A DNA stretch of 64,000 nt from Porodaedalea pini (taxonomy: Eukaryota; Basidiomycota; Agaricomycetes; Hymenochaetales; Hymenochaetaceae), in the NCBI GenBank assembly GCA_002794775.1, contig NBAY01000014.1:1-64000 (forward strand), read 5' to 3'. Positions within the stretch are counted from its first letter, which is position 1. Each line of letters starts with the position of its first letter. The translations under genes and the position numbers were made by a program. The notes under the pieces were generated by a model, which had not been told where the DNA came from, made no database searches, and saw only the letters and a list, made by a program, of their open reading frames with translations. This document shows positions 1-12,151 of this stretch, one piece after another.

Positions 1-1650
1 AGTAACAGCTTGTGTTGATGTCTCTGAAAGCCCTGAAAGAAGCGGAATAACGGATTTTCAATAATTGGTAAGCTAGCTCGGATTGCTGAAACAGCAGCAG
101 CGAGATTAAGCTGGTTGAAGACGCTTCGGATCTCCTAAATACATGATCTATCAGACAGAGTAAAAAATGTACATTAAATCGAGGAGACGTGCCTCGTCTT
201 TCACTATACATATATTCTCGAGGCACCAGTGAAGCCGTCTCTCTTAGTCTCCTTTGGGTCATAGCCAATGATTGGAGGAATGAAGAAAACAAAACAAGTC
301 CATCGCACGCTGAAGTGATAGAAACGTACGCGGGCCAATATTTCACGTCTGGGTCGGACACGAGCTCGTTCCTGTCAATCGTAAGGCTCTTGTGGTGATG
401 TGCATCCAAAGAGAACAGATATCGGAAATAGAGCAGAAGCGAGTACTGCGAAATAGAAATAGAAATTGAGATTCTGCAGCAACAAATAAAGACAGAAACT
501 TACCGCCAAACCCTTCGTCGAATTAAGAATGTATTATCGGATGGCAGCTGCAAATGTTCAGGGGTATCTTTATAGCTTAGGCGGATATATTCCATTGAGA
601 GATGTCTCGAGAGTGGTAAAATTTTGGCCCTTGAGGTGATAAGAGAAAGCAGGACGCAAATACTGACATGAAACTTGGATTGAGAATCGTCCAGTCTGTA
701 ATTACTCACGTCTTCACGGGCATCTTCGTGGTTAGGGTTAATCTGAAAGCTACAACTCTCACAGCATGTGTTTGCTCCACTTCGAGAGGAGAAATAACAG
801 GAGCCGGAGTCGGAGTCTCGGGAGTCTCGGAAGGCGCGTTAAGGGACTGCTGCACGTCGAGTGGCATTAGGTAGGGGCGTCTGATAGTGATTGAACAAAA
901 GGCCTTGCTCAGCACAGAGGCCTTACATCTTGCATATCTGTCAGTGAGCAAACCATAACAACGAGCTTCTAGCGTATGTGTTCCGAAACACCGCATGCCC
1001 AGTTCCAGTCAAGCAATGCAGTTGGTAAGTCTTTTTGTCCTGCTAGCATGCAACTGCCCTGTGTAGAGCAAGAATAACTTTTATACAAGTTGTCAGGCCA
1101 TAGCCGAGATTTCAGACAGGGTAGTATTAAGAGTTTATTTTTCCAGCTGCTGAAGACCAATCAGTGTTCAGCATGAGAAAGCACCGTGAGCGTTGCGACG
1201 GACTTTGGTGACCCCTTGTCGCACTCCTCTTCGTATGCTGTTGTGGCAGTGCTTATTTGTCTGTCTGGGAATGTTTTAGACGCCCAGACCCAAGTTGCTT
1301 GTACGCGGTCTCACCGTCTCATGAAGACCGCTGGAAGTGTCGAAGAAGATCATATTTGAACGCTTGGTCGTGTTGCTCCACCTTAACAAGGGCTATGGTC
1401 TTCTGCAGACAGGAGGACCAAGCGTCCGGCCTCGTTCTTGCGTAGTTTGGAAGACTGTCGTAAGGGAAAATAGGATATACACCGATCTATAAAAGCTCGT
1501 ACTCAAACAGCACTATCGCTCAGTGTCAAACAGCCCCATTTTCAGCATACTGAAAATTTTACCCAGGTTCCTCCCTTTGGAAATCAGAATCGTGAGTATA
1601 TAATTCTGCTAAAGTCCGTGATTTGATTCTTAGTCACCTATAAAAACTAG
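1..1650. other. Stretch without a recognisable gene
   Basis: Only short frames (under 100 codons) on both strands. None resembles a known family, and none can be joined into a longer product with clear splice sites. A GGAGTC-type short repeat lies at about 800-835. I see no RNA gene. Confidence 0.5.
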
Positions 1651-2010
1651 ATGTGCGTTGAATACGAAGTCTATACAGCCTGTGGATACATGAACCCTCC
1701 TGGATTTCTTTTCGATCGTGGAATTGAGGTCGTAGAATGCGCAACCAAGCAGGCAAATCCTGATTGTCACTGCCGTCATACCCTTCGACTCGAGAAACGG
1801 GTCACCCACGAGAGCAATAGACAAGGAAGCGGCTGCTTCAATGACCCAGTTATAGACAAATTTGGGCACTTTACAGAGATGCGTCCAGATGGACCCAAGA
1901 GATTCTATCTGAGCTGCACAGGAAATATGGCCGTTTCGAAAGACCAGCCTTATGAGTATAGACGCCGCACACTCGGACAAGACGGGAGAATGGTGTGGAT
2001 CCCTATTTAG
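1651..2010 (+). CDS. Small cysteine-containing hypothetical protein (119 aa)
   Basis: A single-exon frame of 119 codons. The N-terminal half carries spaced cysteines (MC at the start, ACGY at about residue 11, ECAT at about 30, a CHC triplet at about 40, a further Cys at about 62). This recalls the short Cys/His-rich proteins of unknown function that are common in Agaricomycetes. There is no signal peptide and no membrane segment. A longer frame (149 codons) lies antisense over the same bases but has no family-like features, so I prefer this strand. Function is unknown. The call rests on length, cysteine spacing and overall resemblance only; it could be a chance frame. Confidence 0.35.
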   Translation: MCVEYEVYTACGYMNPPGFLFDRGIEVVECATKQANPDCHCRHTLRLEKRVTHESNRQGSGCFNDPVIDKFGHFTEMRPDGPKRFYLSCTGNMAVSKDQPYEYRRRTLGQDGRMVWIPI

Positions 2011-3373
2011 CATGTCTGGCCTAGGTCCATTAGTTTCATTCCATAGCTCCGAGACATGTCGTGAACATCGAGCTTGCACTTAGTAAAGATGTTCACTATT
2101 GCATTTGTCAAGAGCTTTTCTACTTGATTTAAATTTGTTCTCAGTGGATGTGTGACTAGTTAGCATATGAACTTGGGGAGAGCGGTGAAAGTTTAGTCCT
2201 TCGTTAAAGTCTTTAGATAATAAAGAGGTATCGAGACTATCCGACAATAGCTCACTTTGATATTACATAATTGGAGTGGTGTTGGTACCAGTTTGAGAGA
2301 AGGTACGCGTCCTATCAGTTGACGCGTTTTGATCACGTGCACCTATCTTTATAATGCTGCTACCCTACGACATACTCCCAAGAAACGGCTGTCGTACCGC
2401 ATGGAAACTGAAACTAAGAAACTGGGCTAATACTGGGAAGCGCCCATGTCAAGGTGCGGGTCAGGGAAGGATAGCCAGAAATCTACAGAATTCTCGTCTG
2501 GATTTACTAAGCTACGACGTGTCAATGAGGGGCCCGATATAGGGGCGTTAGGAATGAAAGGGGGTGCAGTGGGGTTGAGGCCTCTGCTCGAGCTATGACG
2601 GGGGCATGGAAGAGGGCACATAGGAAGGTGAGGAAGGTTATTGTTACTATAATATGCTAGATCGCGTAAAGACTGTAGTGCGTATTCAAGATATGGGTCG
2701 GGAGTGTCGGCCGCGGGTGAAGTGATGATCTCAACAGAGGGTGACCGCGAGAGTGAAGTTGGGGAAAGCTCGGTTGTGGCAGGAGGCACTGTCGAGTGTG
2801 AGACTTGGTGTTTGCGTGCCCGGCGACGGCTATGGCATCGGCGACAGGGCGAAGCACGATAAAGGGTGAGAGGGCAGCACAAAGGCGATGCCAGGGACGA
2901 TCAAAGATCCAAGACCGCACATGCAATGCGATCAAGGATGCGATTGAATCAGAGGAGAGTTCTGCGAGTATGCATGAGAAGATCGCTTGTCGTCAACGGG
3001 GCAAGGTCTCTGAGCGATTTTCCCACGATAGGGATGATGGGAGTAAGAGATTGAAGAGTGCGCCTATCCGAAACAACCGTCGCTTGCTTCAAGCTTGTTT
3101 TTAGTCATTACCAGTGGCCAACGGCTCTGCTGAATGATACATATCTCGGGCATCTCACGCACAATCAGTGAATCATAGTCAGCAGACGGGCGCGTGAGCA
3201 AAGGCTCACTAAGACAGCAGATCGCACTTGTCTTGCTGCAGATGACGACAGCGCTTCTGAATAGAAACGTACTTAAGCTTGCGCCCTTCTCGACGTCTCT
3301 CGTTCAATTCTCTAGACCCTCTTGCATCGACTGGCATCTAAGCAAAACCTGCATACTCAGACGACAGACCACA
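2011..3373. other. Intergenic, no gene recognised
   Basis: Overlapping short frames on both strands, none family-like. The last 60 bases before 3374 are open in the frame of the downstream dehydrogenase but have no start codon there. This stretch probably holds the promoter of that gene. Confidence 0.5.
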
Positions 3374-4584
3374 ATGGCCCCAATGCTGCTCGTCCCATTC
3401 TTATCGTCGCTGGCGTTGGCAATGGATCAGGTGTGTCTGACATCATAACTTTATATTAAGCGTCTTCTCACTATGCTCTTCGTTATATAGGTACCGGTGC
3501 TGCAACTGCGTACATATATTCACCACTGCTTGCCTGCCAGCATACTTGAACTAACTGTCGAGCAGGAGAGTATTCGCTAAAGCAGGATACCGGGTTGCTC
3601 TTATCGCCAGGAACGCAGACCATCTGAAGAAGACCGCGGATGACATCAATGCAGCTGGAGGAGAGGTATATATTATCTCTGGTAATTGAACGCCCACATC
3701 ACCTCATGAGTCACTCAGGCGGCTCCCTTCCCGGTATCAGCGTACAATGCCGCTGCATTGACTTCCGCCTTCAGCTCCATTGTTTCCCAGTGGCCCGGTT
3801 CTTCTTTGCGAGCGGCTGTTTGGAACGCCGGGTACGCCGTCTGGAAGCCGTTCCTCCAGATCACGGATGAAGAGGTGGAAGAAGCGCTAAACACCAATGT
3901 TCGAGCCCCCTTCGCTTTCTCGCGTCTCGCAATCACTGCATTTAAGGAAAACGACCTCAACGAAGTTGGCAAGCGAGGCTCGTTGATCTTCACGGGTGCT
4001 ACTGCTTCCTGGAGGGGGAACACCACCACCAGCGCCATCGCGGCAGGCAAGTTTGGCCTGCGTGCGTTGTCCCAGAGCTTGAACAAGGAGTTCGGAAAGG
4101 ACAACATCCACGTGAGTTCACATTCATAGTCAGAGGACCAGCTATTGACACGATCTCAATTTTCAGGTTGCGCATGTGAGTCTTTCTGATTTCTCTCTGC
4201 TGTCTTTTTTTTTTTTTTTGATTAATATTGACCTTTCCCTCCTATCGACAGGCCATAATTGATGGCGGTGAGAGTTTTCGGCTGAACGTTTAATAAGAGA
4301 AATATTCATGAGACGCTGTCAGGTATTCTGACCGATCGCTTGCGCCAAGTGAAGAAGGACGCGACCTGGGAGACAAACGAAGATGTCCGGCTTGACCCAG
4401 AGAGTATTGCGAAGGTGAGTTTGAATGTGGCGAAAATCCCTCACGATCGATCTTCAATTTTCCTCGCTTCTCTTTTGACCACTTGCTGATCGAATTCTCT
4501 TAGTCCTATCTTTACCTCGCAAACCAAGACCGCTCTGCTTGGACATGGGAGCTCGACCTCCGTCCGGCTCACGAGAAGTGGTGA
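3374..4584 (+). CDS. Atypical short-chain dehydrogenase/reductase (SDR), possible start-codon frameshift
   Basis: NAD(P)-dependent oxidoreductase of the Rossmann-fold SDR superfamily; substrate unknown. Eight exons: to 3430, 3491-3509, 3566-3665, 3719-4111, 4167-4175 (9 bp), 4252-4267 (16 bp), 4323-4414 and 4504-4584. All introns are GT-AG of 53-88 bp, and the phases agree. The nucleotide-binding loop GVGNGSGTG near the N-terminus and the WNAG motif after strand 4 fit the family. The usual catalytic YxxxK is missing: the Lys is present (AIAAGKFGLR) but the Tyr position is Ile, as in a non-classical SDR subgroup with VAHAIIDGG downstream. Oddity: the natural ATG (3374) is out of frame with the body by one base, within a run of four Cs. 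The body frame is open upstream to 3316 without ATG. This may be a sequencing slip, another start exon, or early decay. Confidence 0.75.
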
Positions 4585-5672
4585 TGTGGTTTTAAACATC
4601 ACAACTGCGACTAGTATTCTGCGATCAGTTGTATCAGAGATATCGTATCTGCAGTATGTATGTAACTCGTTATTGTAACAGTAAAGGGAAGGAAAATTTT
4701 TGCGTTTTAGCAATGAGATGATGGATTCAATCTAAGCTTACCTTTGCCGCCAGCTTGAAGAGAAGGAGCGCAATCCTTATTCTTTTCCACCTCAGTGAGT
4801 CCTGCTCGGGCAGCTATATGGGCAACCATATGTATGGGGAGACTTGAGAGGTTTGTTCAGCATACGACGTAAGAGAGCGCACCCAATTAATGCACTCAAC
4901 AGTCGAATACGTGACATAAACGCGTCGCGCCGGGTTAGGATTTAAATTCCAGACAAAGTTAATTCTAGATCTGGGACCACTAGCAATGTGGCTGGGAGGT
5001 TCAGAGTATTCTGCTTACAGAAAGCCATAGAAATTGATAATTTGCACATTGGTTCATGTCAGTTTCAATAAAAGAAGCAGTCCGCTCAGCCGCTTAGCAG
5101 AAAGTGCTATGATAATTCAGACGTTAAGAAACAGTAAGTGAGGAAATAAAGCTTGAGGATGTTAGAATATTGGCTCTCAAGAAGAGTATTGCATTATCCT
5201 CGGTGCCATCGGTCGTTCAACTTAATTGAGTCGTGTTGCCTTCAGTTGCGATGACCGGCATCGTTGTTGTCGCTCACTCTTTATTCGACCATCGCCGTTG
5301 GATCGACAGAAGCCATCTTCTGTTACATTTGTTTTACCCTAGACTCTTTCGAAGCCCATTCGGCTTCGCGTTTGCAGATCTTCCGATGCTTCTTCCAATG
5401 TTCCTTCTGACAGGATGAATCGCAATACCTTCAACGAGGGGAGCATAAGTGCAAGTCATCACTTTGACCAGTCTAACCTACCTCGTTTCCTCGCAACTGC
5501 CGCACCTCCGCAGCACGGCGCTGGAGTTCTTACACCAAGAACATCTGTAGAGCTCGACCATGTTCGGGTTCGTTTTCGGGCGTGTCACGTAGGATCATGA
5601 TGATTCTCGTCATACCCGTGCTCGTGCTCGTCCTCATCCTGAAAGGAGTGTAACGATGCCATCAAATCCTCT
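4585..5672. other. Intergenic, no gene recognised
   Basis: Short frames only (61 codons at most). The region separates the dehydrogenase from the convergent MYND-family remnant. No repeat or RNA gene seen. Confidence 0.5.
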
Positions 5673-6346
5673 TCAGCTTTCTTCGACGAAGCTTTCACGT
5701 ATTGTGTCCACCATCTTCGAGTAGCGACGAACAGCAGCGTCCCACTCTTTCCAAGCGCCGGGTAAACGCTTTATGAGCTCCATCCGCGTCAGCCTTGCTT
5801 GAGTCCTCTTAATCGGAATTTTCAAATGACGGGAACAGCCGTTGGCGATGTCGAGCCTTTCAGGCACGTTCCGTAAGTTGTTCAGGTTAGTGTGGACCGT
5901 CTTAGCGCATTGGAATGTTGCAGATTGTCCGTGCCTTTAAAGTCCCACATGTTAATGCTCGTTTCCGTGCCGTACAGCACAAAAAATAGGATGATGAACC
6001 AGTCGATAGCGTTTGACATATTGTGGTTATCTGGAGAAGCACAGTCTATGAACGCTTTTGCCACCTCCCAAGCGGTCTTCATGATGGCCACTCCAGACCA
6101 CTGCGATTGTTCTACAGCCTCAGGGCCCAATTGGGCAGCGAGAGATAAAGACCGATACAGAAGCGCACTGCGCAGGAATTCTGTGAGATTCGGGCAGCTC
6201 AAGCCCTTCTTAGCTGCGCGTAAGCAATCTTTATCGCCTGGGCATAGCGAAAGTACATAGTAGAAGTAACCGTTCCCAGGGTTGCGCTCAACTGCACGCT
6301 TGATTTTCTCGATATTCCTTGGTTCGTTTATATTTCTTTTTACCAT
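5673..6346 (-). pseudogene. C-terminal remnant of a MYND-finger/TPR-type protein
   Basis: Two minus-strand frames together resemble the C-terminal half of the MYND-type zinc-finger proteins that are expanded in Agaricomycetes. The first (6346-5882) has the helical segment with PGNGYFYYVLSLC followed by LRAAKKGLSCPNLT. The second (5867-5673) has the QARLTRMELIK helix, and they connect through NLNNLRNVPERLD. The two parts are offset by one base near 5890, and no canonical intron repairs the frame. The MYND cysteines are absent, so the copy is truncated at its N-terminus. It starts only 25 bp beyond the stop of the transporter on the same strand. Family assignment is by remembered resemblance. 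Confidence 0.55.
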
Positions 6347-6370
6347 GTAGCGGGTCTATGCCAGATACAG

Positions 6371-9300
6371 TCAGCGTTGTAAGAATGTGTCGGAAGTATG
6401 GGGCGGTTGGACGAACCCGAAAGTACCACCATCCGCGACTGTCTTCAGCGCTTCACCCTTCCAGTCTGCCGTTTCCATATACACTGTGTTTCCCCACCAC
6501 TTTTCGATACTATTGGCACCCACAGTTCCGTTTCGGGGAAACTGCAGGCAGAAGAACACTAGGATTGCTCCAACTGCCGCACCAGAGTCCAATGCAGCGG
6601 ATAGTACGTCTATAAAAGCGCATCTGAATCAGGATAAGATGCTGTAAAAGTTAGCGCATGAACGACATACAGTTATACTTCGACCACCACGAGAAATGGC
6701 GTCGTCGAATGATATATTGGAAAATGAATCCAACGATCGACCACGGAACATAATTTTCAGCAGTCGCAGGCGGGATGAAACCTGTTCCATTGAATATTAC
6801 GGGGACACTAAAGATTTGTTGAGGTCAGCAGATAGGTCGGCAGCAGACTAGGCCAATTCCTTACTTGACATATTTAAAAATACTGTTCGGCCATTTCTTC
6901 GCGAGCATCCATGGTACGAAGGGGGCGAAAGCTCCGATCAGGAAAAAGAACAGAAGAGCTATGAGAAAGACAATGCGCTTGAGCACGAATGCAGGATTAG
7001 TCTTGCACAAGAAAAAACGAACGGCTATAGACAAGCGAAAAGAATTAGTCAAGATTCGTCGGATCATTCAAGAAAGACACTTACTAATAGGTTTGTCCTT
7101 GCGAGAATTGAAGCTTTGGACCAATGACTCCCCATATAACGCTTGCAGTGAAGAACACTCTAGTACTCGGACACGTGAACCTGTTGACAATAAGTGAATA
7201 TACGACAGGAGTAGAGCGCAATACTTGCCCATCCTTCTGATGCGTCTGACACATATCCGGGATATTTGTAAACATCCAGGATTGGACGCCCAGTTGCACG
7301 GTGCCGGCGATGATGGTAGCCACAACTTGACACCAAAACATTGGGCGAGGAGGGATCTTCATATAATGTCCAAGTTTGAAATCAGAAGTAAATTGTAGCG
7401 CTTGGACCATAGTGATGTAACCCCAAGTCTACAGATTTAAGCGTTCAACGTTTCGGAACATGTATAGATCGAAATAACTTACTTTGAACATCATCATTGC
7501 AATAGGTCGACCGGGAAGAGCGTAACCGATCACAAGCTCTGTAATGACATTGAGCCCGACTTGTTGGTTTGTGATCGCCTGGATCATTCCAATAGGGACG
7601 ATATAGACGACGGCTTCAGAGGCGCAGTTAGTTTCTTTTAAGCGTAAATCCACATTCGCTCGTAAAATCACCGATAATGAGGGCAAGTGTAAGTGCCCAG
7701 ACAGGCATCTGAGTCGGCCATACTTCTATTGCAACGACACCGAAGGCGAACATCGACGCTATAGTAGAATTCTCAATCTCAATTTTGGAAGAAGGCCCGA
7801 TGTGCGCTGGCCCGATGTGCGTGAACTCACCGAAGATGATTGCGTACCACCATTCCGGAACTTGACGATACTGGGTCATCAAGCGCGCGTGGATGTCCGG
7901 TTGCTCGTGTAGTGCGCGGCATGCCTGTATCCAGATTTGCTTGCGGTAATATAAGAATGCATGGACGATAGTTGACGTAATTCCCGCAAAGCTTAACCCG
8001 TAGCTGACTGCGAATGTCGTGGAGAGGAAAAGGGGGCTGTAGCTGCGATATTTGTCGATATCGAGGGTCGTCTGCTCGGACAGGATCAAAGTCACATTAT
8101 AAGGTGCGCCGGTATTATCGAATGATCCACTGGAAAGGATTGGCATGTATTGGCTGAACCATGCATTCTTATACTAAGATAATTTCGATGTCAGGATTCC
8201 TGAGTATCAACGAGAAGGATTATTAACTCACATAGAGGACAGGGGTCAAAAACCAGAAGAAGAAGAGGAAACCGGCAAAGATGTTGGCCTCGGCCCACCA
8301 CGGCGTTGCAAGTCTTTTTGATGCAATTAGCTTCAACAGGACGCAGCGAGTATCTGATACTTACGGCGAACCGATGAAAGCAATCTGAGCCCAGTCAAAA
8401 GTCAGAACGCTCATCCCCAGTCCGCTTGAGTAGCCGAAGAGCTGATTGACTTTCTGCGATACGAAATAGTTCAGATCAATATAGATACAATGTGCAAGCC
8501 GCGGAAATATCTTACTATATTATCCGGTGCAATCCAACACACCCAAGAGAAGAATGAGAGAGCAGTGAAAATATATCCGGGAAAGAAGTCTATCCGTGTA
8601 GAACCGTATATCAACATCAGCACACTTCGACTTGAAACGCGATCACAAGAAAGAAGACGTACAATAACATGTTCCACCAGTGAAAACATAGACGAAGAAC
8701 CGTTCACGGGAGATGCCACCGCGTGAACCCATCCCACTGTAATGTTGCAAGTGGAGCGTATTGAACAATGCGCATAGTACCAGGTTCGCGGGCCAAACTA
8801 AAAACAATGCAAGACTAAGTGCTGATACACGCATCAGACAGCAATAAAACTCTCACTCATTGATGGTGGGGAGACGAGGAATCGCTTTGCTATACCGCCA
8901 ATGGAGAATCCAATGAGCTGTGTCGACATGACCATCAACCACTGGTACATGAAACTGTAAGTCTGGTTGTAGTAGACGCGCTGTACAGCGATAATATCTG
9001 TCTGTGTCAATGCAGCTTAGTTACGTGCATATGTTATAGCTGAATAGAAAATAGAACACACCGCATAAGCACTTTGGGCGCCGACGCCAGCCATAATTGT
9101 GACTAAGACATGCTCCTTCACGGTAAAAGGCCCCGGGTTGATAGCTATGCCGAAAACAGTCCATCGCGGTAGTAAGGCAGACCATGCTCGTCCCAGCGGG
9201 TATGCGAGAAGCTGAGCAACTAGCTAAAAGAATGCGGCAATGGTTCGACATTGTGATTAACAAATCTGATGTAAGGAGTACATACCGATAATACCGTAAC

Positions 9301-9786
9301 GGCCGGAAACCTTAACAAGAGTTAGCAAATCTCAAACGAAGTAAAAGCAGTGAAGGCCATGATTGCCTGAAGAACAGCAGCTGGTTAATTCCGGGCAGTA
9401 CGACTGCCCAGGCAATCCCTAGGACCCACGCGCGGAATGTGTTCACAGGGATAAAAGGATTATCGGTGTTTGCGACTGCAGAGCGAACTTCTGGATACGG
9501 AGAATCGTCATCCAGAACAACGTCATTCTTATCGATATTTGGGTCGTCAAATACATCAAGATTCTGGATAGTCTGTTGTTCACGTAAAAATATGAAATTT
9601 CAATCGAAAAATGATACACACAACTGCAGCATCAATTTGTCAGCAAGTCGACCCGGACATATGTTTCGTCTAATAAGAAAACGGACCATTGCTTTCTTCG
9701 GCATCATCCTTCAGGGGGTCAGGGCTGTGAATTATAGATTCATGGCGCCGCTTCTCCTCGTTGAGGTCAACGACGTGCAATGACAT
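6371..9786 (-). CDS. Small oligopeptide transporter, OPT family
   Basis: Proton-coupled importer of tetra/penta-peptides (or glutathione-like peptides) in the plasma membrane. The start at 9786 (MSLHVVDLNEEKRRH) is chosen because the acidic N-terminal tail follows directly. Order of hallmarks along the minus strand: SPYPEVRSAV (about 9495), INPGPFTVKEH (about 9120), MGSRGGISRERFF (about 8715), FFPGYIFTALSFFSWV (about 8570), the conserved QPDIHARLM loop (about 7900), FKLGHYMKIPPRPMF (about 7360), IPDMC, and finally NSIEKWWGNTV (about 6500). These are spread over more than ten exons with short GT-AG introns. No stop or frameshift was found in the parts checked. An odd intron pair after the first exon implies a 2-nt exon (see findings). 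A typical OPT protein is 750-900 aa, consistent with the span. Confidence 0.88.
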
Positions 9787-12151
9787 AATGGACCTGGCGT
9801 CAGTATATGACGTGATCGCCGAGACGCGTGTATAGGAAGTTCATCCAGGGTCGCGGAATAGCGAGCTTAAGTCAAATGAGACGGAAAGAGACAGGGAGGA
9901 AAATTGAAGGAGAGGAGCAAGGCGGAGGGTTTATACCTCCAGTCCGGTGAAGAATAGGGCTTTAGTGGGAAGAAGGCAGCCATCCACGCGCGAAGGCCAG
10001 CGCACAGACAAGGGGGAAGAAAGAGTGATGATGAAGCCACGCACGACCAACATTCTCCCACCCGAGGCAGATGTGATCACACCGGAGCGTGATCAAGTGT
10101 GACGCGTAGTCTGATTTTGAGACAGATGGCATTGGTATCGTCCAGGTGTTGATTCGCCTTCTTTCTCGTGCGATGCGACATATGCCATCTGTAGCAGACG
10201 CACTCGTGTATCAGACTGAAGATAAGAGCAGGCCCGGAGTTACTGACGAGCAAGGGAGCATTTTACGCGTAGGGTCCTCAAACGGCGAGTGTGTATTTCG
10301 CCCATGGTATATTTCCGTTAAAGACCCTGGGTGCAATCGCACCTATTCAAACATCAAGCTCCAAACTCTGTGAAAACGAATAATGTTTTTGGAATGTGGG
10401 CGGCAACGTGTCTTCTTTGTGACTTCGATATATAAATAAATCTGAAATGCACCAAACTTTGAGAATGTTTCCGTCAAGATGAGAGGGCGGAGAGAAAAAA
10501 ACTGACTTCGTCGAGACATTATCAGAAGAGCTTTGCAGTACACACACAAGGTGAAGCACATGCAATGACACAAGAACATCCACACTGAAGAATAGACGAC
10601 TCCAAATTCAAAGGGAAGTCTCCGATAAAACAACCAATCTCAAGTCTGTGCAAAACAGCGCGCTTCTTGGTCGTCCCTTTCTCAAAGATGCCTGTAAATG
10701 AAACCATTTACGTAGAGATCCCTAGAATGTGATTTGCAGCCGATTCGCAACGGTGTGAACAGCGGGTGCACGAGAACAATGGAAGCTTCCGCCAAAGGTG
10801 CTCTGCATGACGCTAGCGAACTGTGCAAGACGAAGATTTGGTTACGGACGGTTGGGTCGGTAGGGAAAGACCGGCTATCCTGCGAATACGATGAGCTTGA
10901 CGAGCACAGGAGCGGTTGCACAGTATCGAATCGGTGCAAGGCTGAGATTACTAGACTGAAATACACTCCTGCGCATAATCAGAGCACGCTAAGCACAACC
11001 AATAATTCAGCGACAAGCCTGATGACATGATTAGACACCTTACGATATATCCGCGGTTTTGCGTGCCTCCCGTAACGTTATACCCAAACATATTATATCG
11101 AGGTTCCGTAATTCCGGTCGGTGTATGAGTCACAAAATCAAAGCGAACAGTGTACACCTTGCTTGCTAATCTGGCTGACGCAAAAAATTAGCAGGAGTAT
11201 ATTAACGGTAATAAGAACACATACCTTTACAACAGACCAAGGCCTTATATCAAACAGACTATCTACAAAAGAGCCCAGATAATGGCTCACCTCATCGTGA
11301 CGTATGAACAGCCCAACTGCAGAAATAATCAAGCCGGTGAAGAATATGTTGGAAGCATCTGGCGGCCGTTTACAAGCATCAACGTGACGTTCGCAACGCT
11401 CTCTCGACACCAACGCGCTGGAGCAGAGTAACTAGCCACATGTACAACTCTGTGTGTCGTTTTGAATGAGCAGTAAACTGTAATTCACGTGAAGTCCGGG
11501 CCGAACCGGGTCGTGTACCTATCAGTGTCACAGTACTACAAATTGTACAAGTACTACTACATAGTGTCAAGCCGGACCTCGCTGCTACCTCGCTGTACTA
11601 CTCATTTACTTAAAGGCTCGTCTTATGCTTTCAAGACTCCGCACGTTCATTGTCATCACTCCTAAAATCCAAACTCTATCGACGCCGCGCCCTGCGCTGT
11701 CAAGCCTAAGGAAGTCAAAAATAGAATCATGTTGACCACGGTGCGTGTTCCGAGTCGGTGAAATCGAATGTGTTGCTCACAAGCGCTGCTCACGCTTTCC
11801 GTACGTCTCGATCGGACGGACCAGAGTGTACTCATTCAGCAGTATCAAAACCGTGTTCTTTTATTGGATGAAGGTTATCCGCGTGCCATCGGACGAAGTA
11901 ACCGTGAGTATTCTAATCCTCAAAGTCAAGCACCTTGCTCAACTAGCCGCAGATGATGCGGTTGCAACGGTCACACTGACTGATGGTCTTGGTAAGAGCC
12001 GCACGTCGGAGCCGCTCTGTCCACGGCTGTATCGTCGACAGTTAGTTTCCATAGGGTTATTTGAGGGCCTTTGAGGGTCACGGCAATTTCTCATCAACTC
12101 GAAACCCACCTACGTCGTCACCCACGCATAGGAGCTGACTCCTGCTCAACG
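9787..12151. other. Long intergenic stretch (divergent promoters), no gene recognised
   Basis: About 2.4 kb between the divergently transcribed transporter and monooxygenase. Frames of up to 114 codons exist on both strands, but none resembles a protein family and they overlap one another. Likely holds both promoters. An inverted GATCAC / GTGATC pair lies at 10075-10095. Confidence 0.5.

Noticed and set aside
1630..2079. 149-codon minus-strand frame
   Set aside because: No family-like features; it is antisense to the better-supported cysteine protein frame.
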